DNA from: Primula veris | Lineage: Eukaryota > Streptophyta > Magnoliopsida > Ericales > Primulaceae | Reading direction: 5' to 3' | NCBI GenBank assembly: GCA_963682055.1 | Contig: OY821745.1 | Location: 3,851,501 to 3,915,500, forward strand | DNA length: 64,000 nt | Shown: positions 21,601 to 33,925 of the stretch, piece by piece | Position numbering within the stretch: the stretch's first letter is position 1 | Layout of the letters: every line of letters begins with the position of its first letter | Notes under the pieces: model-generated | The model's input: only the letters and a program-made list of their open reading frames with translations | Databases searched by the model: none | Told to the model about the DNA's origin: nothing | Program-made: the position numbers and the translations under genes

Positions 21601-22800
21601 CAAGGTACGGCAGGACCTAAATGAGTATAAGACTTCATATTTGACAAATCAATTTGGTTTTACCAAAGATTTTGATTTGGAACAACAGGTCAAGAATCGT
21701 TGTCACTGAGTACTCTTTTAGGCAAATAGTTGGTTAAATTATGTGGTACACTGTTACCCACTATTTCCAAAAAAATCAACTATCCCACAAGTATTGCCTA
21801 AATTTTCATAATTTAAAGTTTGGTCACATTTGTCAAAAAAATTTGCTCAAAACACTTTAAATTATTTCGAGAAATTTCATAAACAGGCAAACCATAATAC
21901 AAAAGTATGTCCAAATGGAAGAATCATAATCCAAAAGGAAAAAAACATAATCCAGATGAGCGAAAAAATGGCTCAATGATTTATCAAAATCAATAAAGAA
22001 AGGTACCAAACTTATTTGAGCCACAAAACCGGGGGTCTCAAGAGTTTCCTTTCAGTTATCTTTAACCACATTAGCATCGGTTTTTTCACCTTTATAATAG
22101 TTTTGAACTATTTAAGGAGTAACCGTGCATGACCTTTGTCTTTATAGCATAGAGTTGCCTCCTTGAGCATTATCTCTTATTTTGTGACAACGGGCCATAT
22201 TGTTCCTTTCAATTACTGTCTTGGAGCCACAGGTTTTCGATTTTGACGATTGTCTAAAATCTCTCTTGACTAAGCGATTCATCGGGATCGCGACAGTTCG
22301 AGACAAATAACACTTGTCTCGGTTCTCGATTCGTGAAAAAAAAATATACACGAAGAGCATTAATATCAGGCAAACAATTCGCCATTGACCCAATAGGATT
22401 AAAATTACTCAACGGGGCAATTTTCTTATCCAATAACAGATGGGCGATAAAGGAACATGGTGAATATAAATTCACGATACTGCTTATGGAATACAATTTC
22501 CAAGCTAGTATTTTGGTGAAAGATTGCTCCAATATGTCAATTTTAGACATTTGTTCACCATAGACGTCATCACGTCTCAAATGTGGCGGCGGAATAAAAT
22601 CAACGCCTTAGCATTCATCCTGATGGTAACAACAAACTCGTGTTTTACTCATCAAAGATGGCATCCAAAAAAAAATTGGGCATCATATTTTCACACATCA
22701 GGGTGACTAACATGTGGTGACGGAATAACATCAACGTCTAAACAGTCATTTCGCAAGTATGTTTTGCGATTTTTCTCATCATAGATGGCATCCAACATGT
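18620..22800 (-). pseudogene. Dead Copia gag-pol
   Basis: Nucleotide-level remnants align in order with the young Copia element. RNase H sequence lies at about 18660-18970 and reverse transcriptase at about 19000-20000, including the counterpart of CGTTCACTATATGGATT near 19470-19490. The integrase C-terminal region is at about 20060-20310, sharing GGACGCTGCCGTCGGCCGTC, and gag at about 22150-22700. Frames are broken by many stops and indels, and no long ORF remains. Confidence 0.85.
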
Positions 22801-22849
22801 GTTGGGAGTTCTGGATTATTTTTCATATAAAACGATTGGTTTATATATT

Positions 22850-23200
22850 TATGGTTTGCACAAGCATAAACTTTATTTCGAAACGACAGGTTCGAAAAAC
22901 AAGTTTTGCTTTTAAGTGAAGTGGTTCTCTTTGATCGAACGACAGGTCGATACTGAGACACCAATTCGGCGAATACATATCTATATAGACACATTCGGGG
23001 AAATTATTATTTACTCAAACCCTTTCGGTAGCTCTATTTGAACACGACCAGGAAAGACGGTGAGGGGGGTGGGCACGAATGCCTCTTAAAAACCGACATT
23101 ATTAGGAGAACGACTTCCGCCTTTATCTTTCCTAGACATCGTATCCAAATAGGTGAGCCTATTTGGAAAAGATTCATAATTTTTCCAACTTAAATGTGAA
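22850..23200 (-). other. Copia leader block (copy in the old element)
   Basis: Reverse complement of the young element's leader at 44930-45330. Conserved sub-blocks include AAATAGGCTCACCTATTTGG and GAGCTACCGAAAGGG. The LARD carries a third version at about 36280-36510. Confidence 0.85.
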
Positions 23201-23422
23201 TATATACGATTTTCGCATTTTATATATGGCAATAATATTAACAGCATAGAGAATATCTATCTAGATTAACCACACATATATAAACCGGCAGTAAATATAT
23301 TTTAGGATCTATCTAATCATGCAGTAGATTTGGTGTTATAAACAAATTAATTTAAGATTATCAATCAATTCATAAAAATTCTAACATATCAAATCAAATC
23401 AAATCAATTTAAGAGTACATAG

Positions 23423-23630
23423 TGTTGTGAGCAAAATATTGAGATATATATGTATAGATATAGAGAGAATATAGAGAGAGACAGCAACGGAGTCTTTATT
23501 AATCAAAATGTATGAATACAAGGGGACACTAACCTTCTTTATATACTAGAAGTTAGGGTTATACAAGATAGAAAGCCCAACTTAGGCCCACTATGAGTAA
23601 GACCCAATAGTCCAATAATATATTACAATA
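23423..23630 (-). repeat. 5' LTR of the old Copia element
   Basis: Direct repeat partner of 17583-17805. In element sense its first bases are TATTG where TGTTG is expected, one mutation. Confidence 0.85.
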
Positions 23631-23635
23631 ATTAT

Positions 23636-24611
23636 TAATTTATAGAAGTTCTAGCAAGTAGATATTAACTATTAAGTATATGCATGCATCTACGCTATCT
23701 AAGCTACTGTTATTTGGTCACTTTAGTTTTACTGTAAATCTATTTTATGCGTGTAGTTTTATTTTGAGACAAAGTTGGCCCCCAATGTTTGATGAAGTGA
23801 TAGAATTGGTCTTAATGTTTTATGAAGTGATATAATTGGTCTTTAAAGTTTTTGAGAACCGGTGTATTTGCAATTGTATATGTATGTGTGTAGTTATATA
23901 TTTAGAGCATTTCCAACGGTACTATATATTGCAACTTGTCCATAAATGCATGTGCACAAGGCAATATTAGTTTAGTATTATTTTTCCCTACTCATGTGCA
24001 CAATAGTCGTGTATTAAAACTTATATCCATTATAAAATAATATTTATTTTGTACCTTCACTTTTCATACTCATCACTTTTTCAATGCTCAACTATTAGAA
24101 TTAACTCTCCACATTTAATTTCATATTTCCCATATTTAATTTTGCCATTAAAATCTCATCAACTTAATTTATCTTTGCACTTCATAATCGAGATAACTTC
24201 GAGCTTTTTTGATCAGTTATCAACACTCTCCAACAATGCTCAAATGCAAACACCGAATTTCTTGGTTGTTTATTTTTCTCAGCACATGTCTTAGTCTCAA
24301 ACTCAAAATATATTTTGTGAGCCAATGCAATATGTACAAGTTTATTAAAAGAATCAAACATGACAACCTCATCAGTAGACTATTTGACGTTAGCTTGCGA
24401 AATCACTTGTGTTTTCAACATGAAAAATCTCATCATAATGCCATATAGTCTGCTCTTTTTTCACTAGTTTAGTGTATAAATTCTAACTTAGATTTAAATT
24501 CTGATATAAAATAATAACCCTATGCCTTACCATAAATTTTGTTACATATAAGATGACTTCTATTGCTATATCAGGTTCTGCTTTTCATGTGTACATCTCA
24601 ACCAAAAAAGT
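23636..24611. other. Intergenic AT-rich DNA
   Basis: No gene recognised. A motif AGAGCATTTCCAACGGTAC near 23910 resembles ends of PIF/Harbinger-type elements, which fits the ORF1-like remnant that follows. Confidence 0.4.
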
Positions 24612-24932
24612 TTATGTTAGATTACAAATAAATATGTACAACTTAACAGACAATAAACACAATAATTTTACCATGTCTTCTTCGGTATGGCCACTCAAAT
24701 TCCTAACTTGGACTAGATGTCCACAAAACTTGCTCACTGCTATTTTAATTCGTGAAAAGCGTTGTTTTAACGCACTGCTTTGACCCATATAATGATTATC
24801 AGTCTGGCCGATGCCAACTACAGAATCATTTGTAGCATTACTCCATGCCGACCAAATAAGTAAGTCTTGATCCACACAAAACTTTGGATCACGAGTTGAT
24901 GAATTCCCATATTTTGAGTTCTCAACATCCAA
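24612..24932 (-). pseudogene. Fragment resembling the ORF1 (Myb/SANT-like) protein of a PIF/Harbinger element
   Basis: About 100 codons reading DLLIWSAWSNATNDSVVGI and then ALKQRFSRIKIAVSKFCGHL and SGHTEEDM. This order (a W-containing loop, then a tryptophan/phenylalanine helix, KFCG, then SG-TE-D) is the pattern of plant proteins often annotated as glutathione S-transferase T3-like or NAM-associated, which are PIF/Harbinger ORF1 derivatives. Neither end is complete and no DDE transposase is seen nearby. Confidence 0.4.
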
Positions 24933-25824
24933 ACTACCCTTATCTTACAAAAAAACTAAGAAAAGTGAGTTACTATTACGAAGTTAATATTCTCAAGTTT
25001 TCAAAATAAAAATTGGATTCTTCATCTTTCTGTAAAAAGAAATCAGAACCTTTTATCAGTATTCTCCATTCATATAATTTCAGTGCAGATTACAAACCGT
25101 CTTCAAAAGTTTCGTATATAAAGATAATATCCAAGAAACGCTTATAGAGTTGTAATGACAAATATTTATAAAGTGATTTAATCTTTTGCTAGAAAAGCTC
25201 AAACAAACAAAATAAAAAATAAAAAAAACTAACTAAAACTTAATCATTACTTTCAAAGTATTAGAATTTCTTCATCCCTACTCTATCACCTATGGTTTAT
25301 AATCCAGTTTTGTGATATTGTTGGTATCAATAAATTAAACAGAGTGAAGCCTATTCAGATTAATAACCTAAAAACACAAGAATAAAAACTTGAAAAGGAA
25401 AAAAAGTAGGATGAATTAAACTTTTGGATAACGTAAATAAGGGTATTGACTCTATTTGGTTTTGAGGGGGTAGTAAAGATACTGAGAATAACTATTCAAA
25501 ACATAGACTTTTAAAAAGAAACAAGTATAACTATTCAAACCCGTGTTGTATTTGGGATTGTATATTTATCTATGTTTGTATGTATGTATGTATGTATCTC
25601 CGATTTCTGAATTGTTGTTTATCTAGTCCTTATATTTTTACTGAGTATTTTCACTTTCCTTGTAATTTTATTTTGAGGTAAAGTTAGCCCCATGTCTGAT
25701 GAAGTGATAGAATTGATCTTTAAGTTGTTGAGACCAATGTCTAGTTTATGGGACACGTTTTTATTTTCTCCGATCCATATGTTATACGGCATGATATCCC
25801 ATTTTGAAAAACTATATTACAATC

Positions 25825-27512
25825 GATAATTTAGTTTATTTCAATTAATATTTAGGTTTAGAGGGTTATAAGACTCATAACTAGCTTTCTATAATTTTAT
25901 TCGGGTTATATTGTTGTAAAGTTACTTTTACATTATCAAAACTTATTTTTAAATAATTAAAAAATAAATTTAAATATAAAAAAGGATTCGTCTGATTTGA
26001 TAATTTAATGGCGGGGAATAAGCGGATTCCGTCCCGTCTAATGCCTCCACTCGACGACATGAACACCCCAAAAAATTCACCAATTCGTTCTTAAATAGTT
26101 TTTTTTAAAATAATAATAATAATCATTTTTTTAAGACGTCGTCCGTGAGAAATCGCATCATGCTGATGAGCATGGTATACTAATACTACAGTGTCTAACC
26201 GCTTCGACCAACCACTTTTCCCTTATTTAATAGTTTGGTTTAAAGATATGAAGAAGGAGAATGGAACTAACCACACGCGCTTGGTTGGGTTAAGAAGCTG
26301 GTTGCGTTTTTCGCCACTGATGCGTCTTGATATACCCGGTCTTAAAAGTTTGAATTTTAATTGATTGAGAACCCCACGAGCTTCTAGAAGATTAATGAGC
26401 CCTATTAATATGACCCAATAATGTCATTATGTTAAGGTGCTAGGTTGAATATAAATACGGAGTTAATGTCTAATAAAAGTGTCCAAATACTCTATCACTA
26501 ATCTATATCTCATTATGTTTCAATTTTTTAAACCAAAATAGTTATTTAATATTTAAAAAAATTACTACAATTACAATTAGACATGTGCCAATATATTATG
26601 ATAATTTAGTTTATTTCAATTAATATTTAAGTTTAAAGGGTTATAATACTCATAACTAGCTTTCTATAATTTTATGCGGGTTATATTATGTTGTAAAGTT
26701 TCTTTTACTTTATCAAAACTTATTTTTAAATAATTAAAAAATAAATTTAAATATAAAAAAGGATTCGTCGGATTTGATAATTTAATGGCGGGAAATAAGC
26801 GGATCCCGTCCCATCTAATGCCTCCACATGACGAAATGAACACCCCCAAAAATTCACCCATTCGTTCTTAAATAGTTTTTAAATAATAATAATAATAATC
26901 ATTTTTTTAAGGCATTGTCCGTCAGGAATCGCATTCCGCTGATGAGCATGGTATAATAATACTGCAGTGTCAAACCGCTTCGACCAACCAACTTTTCCTT
27001 CTTTAATAGTTTGGTTTAAAGATATGAAGAAGAAGGATGGAACCAACCATACGTGCTTGGTTGGGTTCGGAAGCTGGTTGCGCTTTACGCCACTGATACG
27101 GCTTAATCTTGAAAGTTTGAATTTTAATTGATTGGGAAGCCCACGAGTTTCTAGAAAATTAATGAGCCTTATTAATAGGACCCAATAATGTCAGTATGTT
27201 GTTGAGCTGGTAGGTTGAATATAAATATGAAGATAATGTCTAATAAAGTTGCCCAAATACCCCATATCTGATCTCTATCTCATTACTGATTTTTTTAGCC
27301 CAAAATAGTTAATTAAACAAATAAAAAAAATTACTACAATTACAATTAGATATGTATCAATACATTCCGATAATTTAGTTTATTTCAATTAATATTTAAG
27401 TTTAGAGGGTTATAAGACTCGTAACTATAATTTTATTCGGGTTATATTGTGTTGTAAAGTTACTTTATCAAAACTTATTTTTAAATAATTAAAAAATAAA
27501 TTTAAATATAAA
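25825..27512. repeat. Tandem duplication, about 775-bp unit, two full copies plus a partial third
   Basis: Unit starts at 25825, 26600 and 27369, each beginning GATAATTTAGTTTATTTCAA. The third stops after about 145 bp. Copies are roughly 90 percent alike by eye. Each full unit contains a segment with CGACCAACCA and a following AACCAACCA(C/T)ACG near 26205-26275 and 26980-27050. The block lies 1.1-2.8 kb upstream of the polyketide synthase start codon. Its short minus-strand frames are not convincing genes. Confidence 0.9.
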
Positions 27513-28068
27513 TAATTTACTGAGTATTAACCCAACTATTACTGATGTTACAACTTAAATTCTAAGCATTTTTTGACAATACTCATGAAATCGTTTATAA
27601 CTTTATAAGATAAACAATGCAACTCAACACCAAAGTTTATCATCCATGATACAAATAACTCTAAATTATTCAAATAGTTTGTTTTACACTAACCGTTAGT
27701 TGTGATAGAGAGTAATTCAATAAATCTGTAACATTGGCATAATTACGTCATTATTTATAACAAAACAAAAGGACACATATTACTATAAAATTTAGAGTGT
27801 GTGACAGTACCGTATCATAATTTATTCAAATATCTCGTATCATACCGATGCAACATAACCACACATTCATATTTCGTAAAGTTCTAACTATATTTTTGGT
27901 TTTCGATACCGCTGCTATATCTCGACTTTACTGGGACAAAATGGAAATTTATTTACCAACCCAGGCCAAACGCCAAAATGGGAATTTGATGTGACAAGTT
28001 AGGCCAAATTAATTGTTAATAGAGCAGGTAGCAAGGGAAGTAGAAAGCCTTCAAATTTTATCAAGGTT

Positions 28069-28406
28069 GAATGATCAAGTTGTTATCAGGTTTTTGATTT
28101 TTTTATATGTATTTGTTAATTTTTTTTTTTAAATCAATGTACTATTTTATTTCTAAAGTGATTGTTCAAAAAAATCTGTAAAATTTGACATTTTATATAT
28201 ATATATATATATATTTAATTGTTTGTTTGATAATTTATAATGTAGTAACATTAATAAATAACCAAAAAAAAATATAAATGTCAAAATTTACATATTTTTA
28301 TGCACAAACACTTTATAAATAAAATAGTACGTTAATTTACAAAAAAAAATCAAAAAAATTTATGAATTATATGAAAAACCGAAAAATTAATAAAAATCGA
28401 CCATTC
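28069..28406. mobile_element. Hairpin MITE, copy B, in the polyketide synthase upstream region
   Basis: A 338-bp AT-rich hairpin. The left end GAATGATC and right end GACCATTC are inverted, and the centre is an inverted repeat around AATAAATAACC. It ends about 170 bp before the start codon of the PKS gene, so it probably abuts or forms part of the promoter. Confidence 0.75.
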
Positions 28407-28455
28407 AAACCCGATAAAATTTGAATTCAAAGTGCCCAATGTATTACTAATTGTA

Positions 28456-28466
28456 GTATATATACA
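28456..28466 (+). promoter_or_regulatory. Probable TATA box of the polyketide synthase gene
   Basis: GTATATATAC about 110-120 bp upstream of the ATG at 28576, a suitable distance for a plant core promoter with a leader of about 80 bases. It is inferred from position only. Confidence 0.5.
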
Positions 28467-28575
28467 TCATGTGATCCTATTACAATCTCATACACTTCTC
28501 CTACAAACTTTGGCTTAAGCCAACCTCACCAGTAAACACTTTCCTCTCCATCGAGTTTGTATCTCATCAAGTAAA

Positions 28576-30827
28576 ATGATGACAGTTGGAGATATTCACA
28601 GGGCACCGAGGGCTAAAGGACTCGCCACGGTCATGGCGATAGGAACTGCGACACCGTCAAACTGTGTAGATCAGAGCACGTACCCAGACTACTACTTCAG
28701 AATTACCAATAATGAGCATAAGGTGGAGTTAAAAAAGAAGTTTAAGCGCATCTGTAAGTGTTTATTGTTTTGCTTGATAATCAAGTTTAAGTTAACATAA
28801 TTGTAACATAATACAAAGCCATATTCAGATATCCGACATAACATAAGGTCATATTAAAAATAGTTTGACTGTTACATGCATGTGAATATGTGATTTTATG
28901 TTTATTTTTCCCATTCGGTATCCGGAATCCAGTAAATTTGGGACCCCGCGCAATCTCGCACACTAGATCCTCTCGTGGCCACCCTCTTCGTACAAATCGT
29001 TACTTCTTAGTTTTTGAACTCTATTTTTTGAAACCTATATACGAAATAGATTGAGCACAACAGATTTTATCCGACATTTCCAAAAAAATACTCCACTCAA
29101 TACAATTCCTTATATTTTGAACCATATATGACCAAATTAAAATCATATAATCATCTATAGAAACAGCCATGCATTTCTAGGGAAAAAAGATTTACCATCT
29201 CTAGTGACTTAACTGATGGAAAAAAGATAGACCTGGGTCCATTTAATACTGGGGCTTATATATTTTTGACAAAATTGTCATCGTTTCATGTAACCCATTT
29301 TCAAAAACAAATAAAAAATCATTCTAGCTAGCTAAGTGTTGGGTGTTAAAAGAAGCTATATTGATTTGACGAATATCAGAATATGTTCTGCCTTGTGGTT
29401 TATAGGTGATGGAACTAGGATTAAAAAACGTTACATGTACCTAACCGAGGAGATCCTTAAGGAAAATCCAAGCATGTGCGAGTACATGGGGACTTCGTTG
29501 AACGCTAGGCAAGATATGGTCATAGTGGAAGTCCCAAAGCTAGGCAACGAAGCCGCCATAAAAGCAATCAAGGAATGGGGACAACCCAAGTCCAAAATCA
29601 CCCACTTGGTCTTTTGCACAACTTCCGGTGTCGACATGCCTGGTGCCGACTTCCAGCTCACCAAGCTCCTTGGGCTCAACCCTTCCGTTAAACGCTTTAT
29701 GATGTACCAACAAGGCTGCTTCGGTGGGGGCACGGCTATGCGCTTAGCCAAGGATTTGGCCGAGAACAATAAAGGCGCTAGGGTTCTTGTTGTCTGCTCT
29801 GAGATCCTAGCCACCTTCTTCCGTGGGCCAAATGACACCAGTCTCGACAATTTGATAGGTTGATTTAGTGATATACTAGATTTTAATTATCCATTAGTTT
29901 AAGGTTTATATTGTCAAAAACAACGAGGGACTGAACTTGAAAATTAAAATCAGAGAGGCTAAATCACTACATAATTTTTTTTCCATATTAAAAAAAAAAC
30001 TATTCATTCGTCAATCTATATAAAATGTGAGAGGCACAGATCATGACTTAATTTCTCAACCAAATCATTCACTACAAATAACTATGGTGACGACTAACAA
30101 CCCAACACATTAACACGCAAGCCTGACTCAGTTCCCTCACTCCGTCTTTGATCTATCTAATCTTTCTACAGTTTGTACATTAATCACTACAGTATCAGTC
30201 AAATTGCAGAGGTGAAAAGATTTATAATTATTTTAAAACAAGGTCTGTTATGTTATAATTTCTTAAAAACTTTCAATTATTACTCAAGGGCAAGCCTTGT
30301 TTGGCGATGGCGCGGGCGCACTCATCATTGGAGCAGACCTCATCCCAGAAGTGGAAAAGCCTTTGTTCGAGATAGTATCTGCGTCCCAGACCATTATCCC
30401 GGACAGCGAAAGAGGTATTGAAGCGCACCTCCGAGAAGCAGGTCTTACGTTTCATCTCCTCAAAAATGTTCCCGAGCTCATTTCTGATAATATAGAAAAG
30501 AGCCTAGTCGAGGCATTTACCCCCTTGGGTATATCCGATTGGAATTCAATCTTCTGGGTCGTTCACCCTGGTGGGCCGGCTATTCTGGACAAAGTCGAAA
30601 AGAAACTGGGCCTCAAGCCAGAAAAATTATGGGCCAGTAGGCATGTTTTAAGCGAGTATGGTAACTTGTTGAGTGGGTGTGTTTTGTTCACTTTAGACGA
30701 GATGAGGAAGAAATCGGCCGGAGATGGGCTCAAGACCACTGGAGACGGGCTTGAGTGGGGCGTGCTATTCGGGTTCGGTCCCGGGCTTACTGTCGAGACT
30801 GTGGTTCTCCATAGTGTGTCAACTTAA
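28576..30827 (+). CDS. Type III polyketide synthase, chalcone synthase-like, divergent active site
   Basis: A cytosolic homodimeric enzyme of the chalcone/stilbene synthase family that extends a CoA starter with malonyl-CoA. Exons 28576-28753, 29406-29858 and 30289-30827 join cleanly at GT-AG sites to give 389 codons, the same length as alfalfa CHS2 and colinear with it without gaps. The first intron splits the conserved Cys60 codon, the family's universal position. The second, within Gly211, is unusual. Catalytic Cys164 (QQGCFGGGT), His303 (VVHPGGPAI), Asn336 and gatekeepers Phe215 and Phe265 are present, as is the GFGPG loop. Cavity positions differ from CHS: 194 Leu for Thr, 196 Thr for Val, 197 Phe for Thr, 256 Ala for Gly, 337 Leu for Met and 338 Leu for Ser. 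Positions 197, 256 and 338 are those that distinguish 2-pyrone synthase from CHS, so a smaller cavity and a pyrone-type product are plausible. The reading frame is intact, so it is probably functional but not a true CHS. Confidence 0.95.
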
Positions 30828-31975
30828 AAGGTTTGTATAAGCTCAAGGGGGTATCGTTCGGGCTTTGGTCATTTTATGGTTTGTTATTTTACTTTATTTA
30901 ATAAAATGTCATTTTCTATATTTGTTGAATGCACACAGCATAGTTGTATGGGCAATGGACCATTGAGATTACTTTATATGCACTACGAATAAAATGAGGA
31001 TGATTATACTTTGTGTACCGTGAGCTAGACTCATAGCTAGTAAAACTATATATATATATATGGAAATCTGCTAAAATAAAGGTTTTCAATAGAAAAAAGA
31101 TTAGTTTCAGTGAGGTAGTTTTTTACGTACTAATCAATGATTCTCCCTGTTTACTAAAGATGTTCGTCAAAAATATTGACTCCAAGCTAGGTGCGAATAT
31201 AGACATATTTCTTGCACTCAATTTACGAACTCATAATCATCCCTATCTATTTTCTTTTATTTGTTGCATGCATGCATGCATATTGATAATAGGGAATGGG
31301 ACCTCTGAATGTCTTATCGTGGAGGACGTAATATTTAAATTCTATAGGACTTTTTGTACCTTAAAGAAGTCGTAATATTTCGTACTATTTGAATCTCAAA
31401 ATTTGCTGAAATATGCATCATGTGGTACTAGTATATATAGCGCATGGCTACAACGATATACTGCATCATGTGGTACTAGTTATTATATGTACGGTAACAA
31501 AATTCTAATATACCAGCTACACATTCGGTATATATGCCAAGTTAATTAAGTGTCAACATTAAATGGGACTCACAACAAGCATATTAACCATCTTGTTGTA
31601 TCATCTCAGCAAACCAAATTTTATTTCATTTTTTACTAAGAGACACGGCATGCACCCTCATATTTTATTGCAAAATATGGGACGTAATCTAGGTTACAAA
31701 CTAACGGCAGCTAATAAGTACTGTACTACAGCTTATAATTAAGCTCCTCTAAAGATCTAGCTGATTTCAACTTCTTCTAATGACAACTATATATACATAA
31801 AAAATAGGCATTTATTAATCAAACGACCAACTAAAAAGCTAAAGCTTGGATCAAATCATATACAAGGGTTGTCTCCCCTGAAAGCTGGTCCAAGCCAATA
31901 AATCCCCCAAAATCGAGAAAAAATCACACTCGCGCGCGCGCACACACACATATATATATGTACGCCCTTCTTAAA
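30828..31975. other. 3' flank of the polyketide synthase gene
   Basis: Contains AATAAAATG near 30900, a possible polyadenylation signal. The rest is AT-rich with no gene. A GCGC/CACA simple repeat lies at 31931-31950. Confidence 0.6.
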
Positions 31976-32348
31976 AAGGGTAGACATTTAGTCATGCTTA
32001 TAAGATCATATTTTGGCCATGTTATAATTTTTTTTTATGTATTTGTAAAAAAAAAATATTTTTTTTAAATCAACGTTTTGCTTTATTTCTAAAGTGTTTG
32101 TTTGAAAAAATCTGTAAAATTTGACTTTTTATATTTTTTTTGGGTATTTATTGTTTGTTTTTACAATTTATAAGTTAGTAGTTTTAATAAATACCGAAAA
32201 AATATAAAAAGTCAAATTTTACAGATTTTTTTGAATAAACACTTTAGAAATAAAATAAAAAGTTGATTTAAGAAAAAAAACTTGTTTTTGTTTTTACGAA
32301 TACATATGAAAAAAGCTAAAACATGATCTTACGACATGACTAAATGTA
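31976..32348. mobile_element. Hairpin MITE, copy C
   Basis: The best-preserved member of the family. Its ends GGGTAGACATTTAGTCATG and CATGACTAAATGTACACCC are inverted, and the halves pair along about 180 bp with the centre near TTTACAATTTATAAG. With copy B it brackets the PKS gene. Confidence 0.85.
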
Positions 32349-32522
32349 CACCCCTAAAAACCAGTCCACAACAAAGAAAATAGGATGCAATTTTTTTCCA
32401 TATATATTGTCAAAATGACCGGGTTGAATAGTTAACACGTAGCAATACATAGAACTATTTGATTACTAACTTCTAAAAATTTGGTTATTTTGAGGATTTA
32501 GCTACACAAATTCTGCATCTTA

Positions 32523-33067
32523 TGTAAGTTAATTACAACTTATATTATTGTTATCTTATACACATTATTAACATAACTATTTAGAATCTTTTCTCCATGA
32601 TGATCATACATATTATAGCATATTGAAAGTATGCCAAAACACATACCTTAAACTATGCGGAAGGACGATGGGCTTGGTACTTAAACGGAACATGATAGTT
32701 GAGTTCAGATGACGGAGATAGATCGTCAGGGGTGGAGACTTGAGTTTCTCCTCCTTCGCCTATCATTACACTACTTTATGTGTTGTTTTTGTGTGTATGT
32801 GTGACACAAATAAGATGGCATTGTGTCCCTTATATATAGGTAGGAGGAGGACCCAAGACTCATGAAATTCCTCTAATCTTTACCGTCCATCAAGGTAAAG
32901 TTAATCATCACCGTTCATTATGGAAGAATGTAAAAGGTTTTGAAACTCACATACTAATTAGCATTAGTCATTAGACTTGTAACTTATGGAGTGTTTATGG
33001 ATCACAATAATGAGTTAGAATTAATTTCATGACTCTTGAGATAATGGGGAAGACATTAATTCTTACA
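32523..33067 (-). repeat. 3' LTR of the LARD-like element
   Basis: Partner of 37906-38450. It contains a TATATATAAGG box in element sense (about 32830-32840). Confidence 0.92.
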
Positions 33068-33082
33068 GTCTCCCACTTGGTT
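33068..33082 (-). other. Polypurine tract of the LARD-like element
   Basis: In element sense AAGTGGGAGAC directly precedes the 3' LTR, the expected place for the plus-strand primer. Confidence 0.7.
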
Positions 33083-33744
33083 CATTTAACAATCCATAAG
33101 CAAACATAAGTGCGCGATACATTAATGACATGCTTTATCAAACAAATCATTATTGAGAGTCATGGCGGTTTCATACTACTTGACAGCATGGTTCCTTCCA
33201 TGTACTACGACAAGAACAACTTCTTCAACAAAGCCTATAAGTGAGTAATCATAATGGTCCAATAATGTTTTAAGAAAAAACAGTTCCATTAAACGTCCAT
33301 AACTTTTCATTCTTGTACGTACTTAAGTGGACAATTGGAACAATAGAAACAATAAAAAATGAGATCTCTACCTATCAAATAAACAACAATCATTATGTAA
33401 TACCATATAATTATCTACAATCAAGACACGTGATGTTAACAAAATCTTAATTATCTTGTGTAGATATCGTTAAGATGTATACGATCATTATGTGTTTATT
33501 GATAGTATTGTTTCTAAAATTAGCCTCGAAAACTTAGCATTTACATTATGTGAACTCAACACCATTTAAATGCTAGTTATCAAGAATAATTGCAAACATT
33601 CATTTTCAGCGACTCAGTCATAAGCTCGACATAATTTAAGTCCTGAAATTTATTTGCAACTATTATTATGAGTTTTGTACTCAAATAATTATATAACTTT
33701 TCTTGATGATACATGTGATAATACATTCAATCACTTATGTCATA

Positions 33745-33925
33745 AAAATTGCTCCAATCTTATATTGAGCAATAAGACATAGATCGCACAATACTTTATT
33801 GAGAAATATAGCAATTTCTCCATACATTTATTGAGCATTAAAACACAAATTGCACAATAATTTATTGAGAAATGTAATTTATAATTTCTCCATACATTTA
33901 TTGAGCAATATGACATAAAATTGAT
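33745..33925. repeat. Tandem repeat inside the LARD-like element
   Basis: About two and a half copies of an 80-85 bp unit containing CATACATTTATTGAGCA and TTTATTGAGAAAT. It is non-coding. Confidence 0.75.

Larger units (their letters stand above)
17583..23630 (-). mobile_element. Degenerate Copia-type LTR retrotransposon
   Basis: A 6,048-bp element on the minus strand. LTR-like direct repeats occupy 17583-17805 and 23423-23630, and a perfect 5-bp duplication ATTAT flanks it (17578-17582 and 23631-23635). The interior holds recognisable but broken gag and pol sequence of the same family as the young element at 42987-50819, plus its leader block (about 22850-23200). The LTRs differ in length (223 and 208 bp) and at many positions, so it is much older than the young copy. 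Confidence 0.9.

Noticed and set aside
17583..23630. Active autonomous retrotransposon
   Set aside because: No open gag or pol frame is left and the LTRs differ in length and sequence.
25881..26861. Two similar short minus-strand frames in the tandem duplication
   Set aside because: They are similar only because the DNA is duplicated; they are short, AT-biased and without recognisable domain.
28576..28800. Reading through the first PKS exon to the stop at 28800 as a short gene
   Set aside because: The conserved splice donor at the Cys60 codon and perfect continuation at 29406 show it is an exon end.
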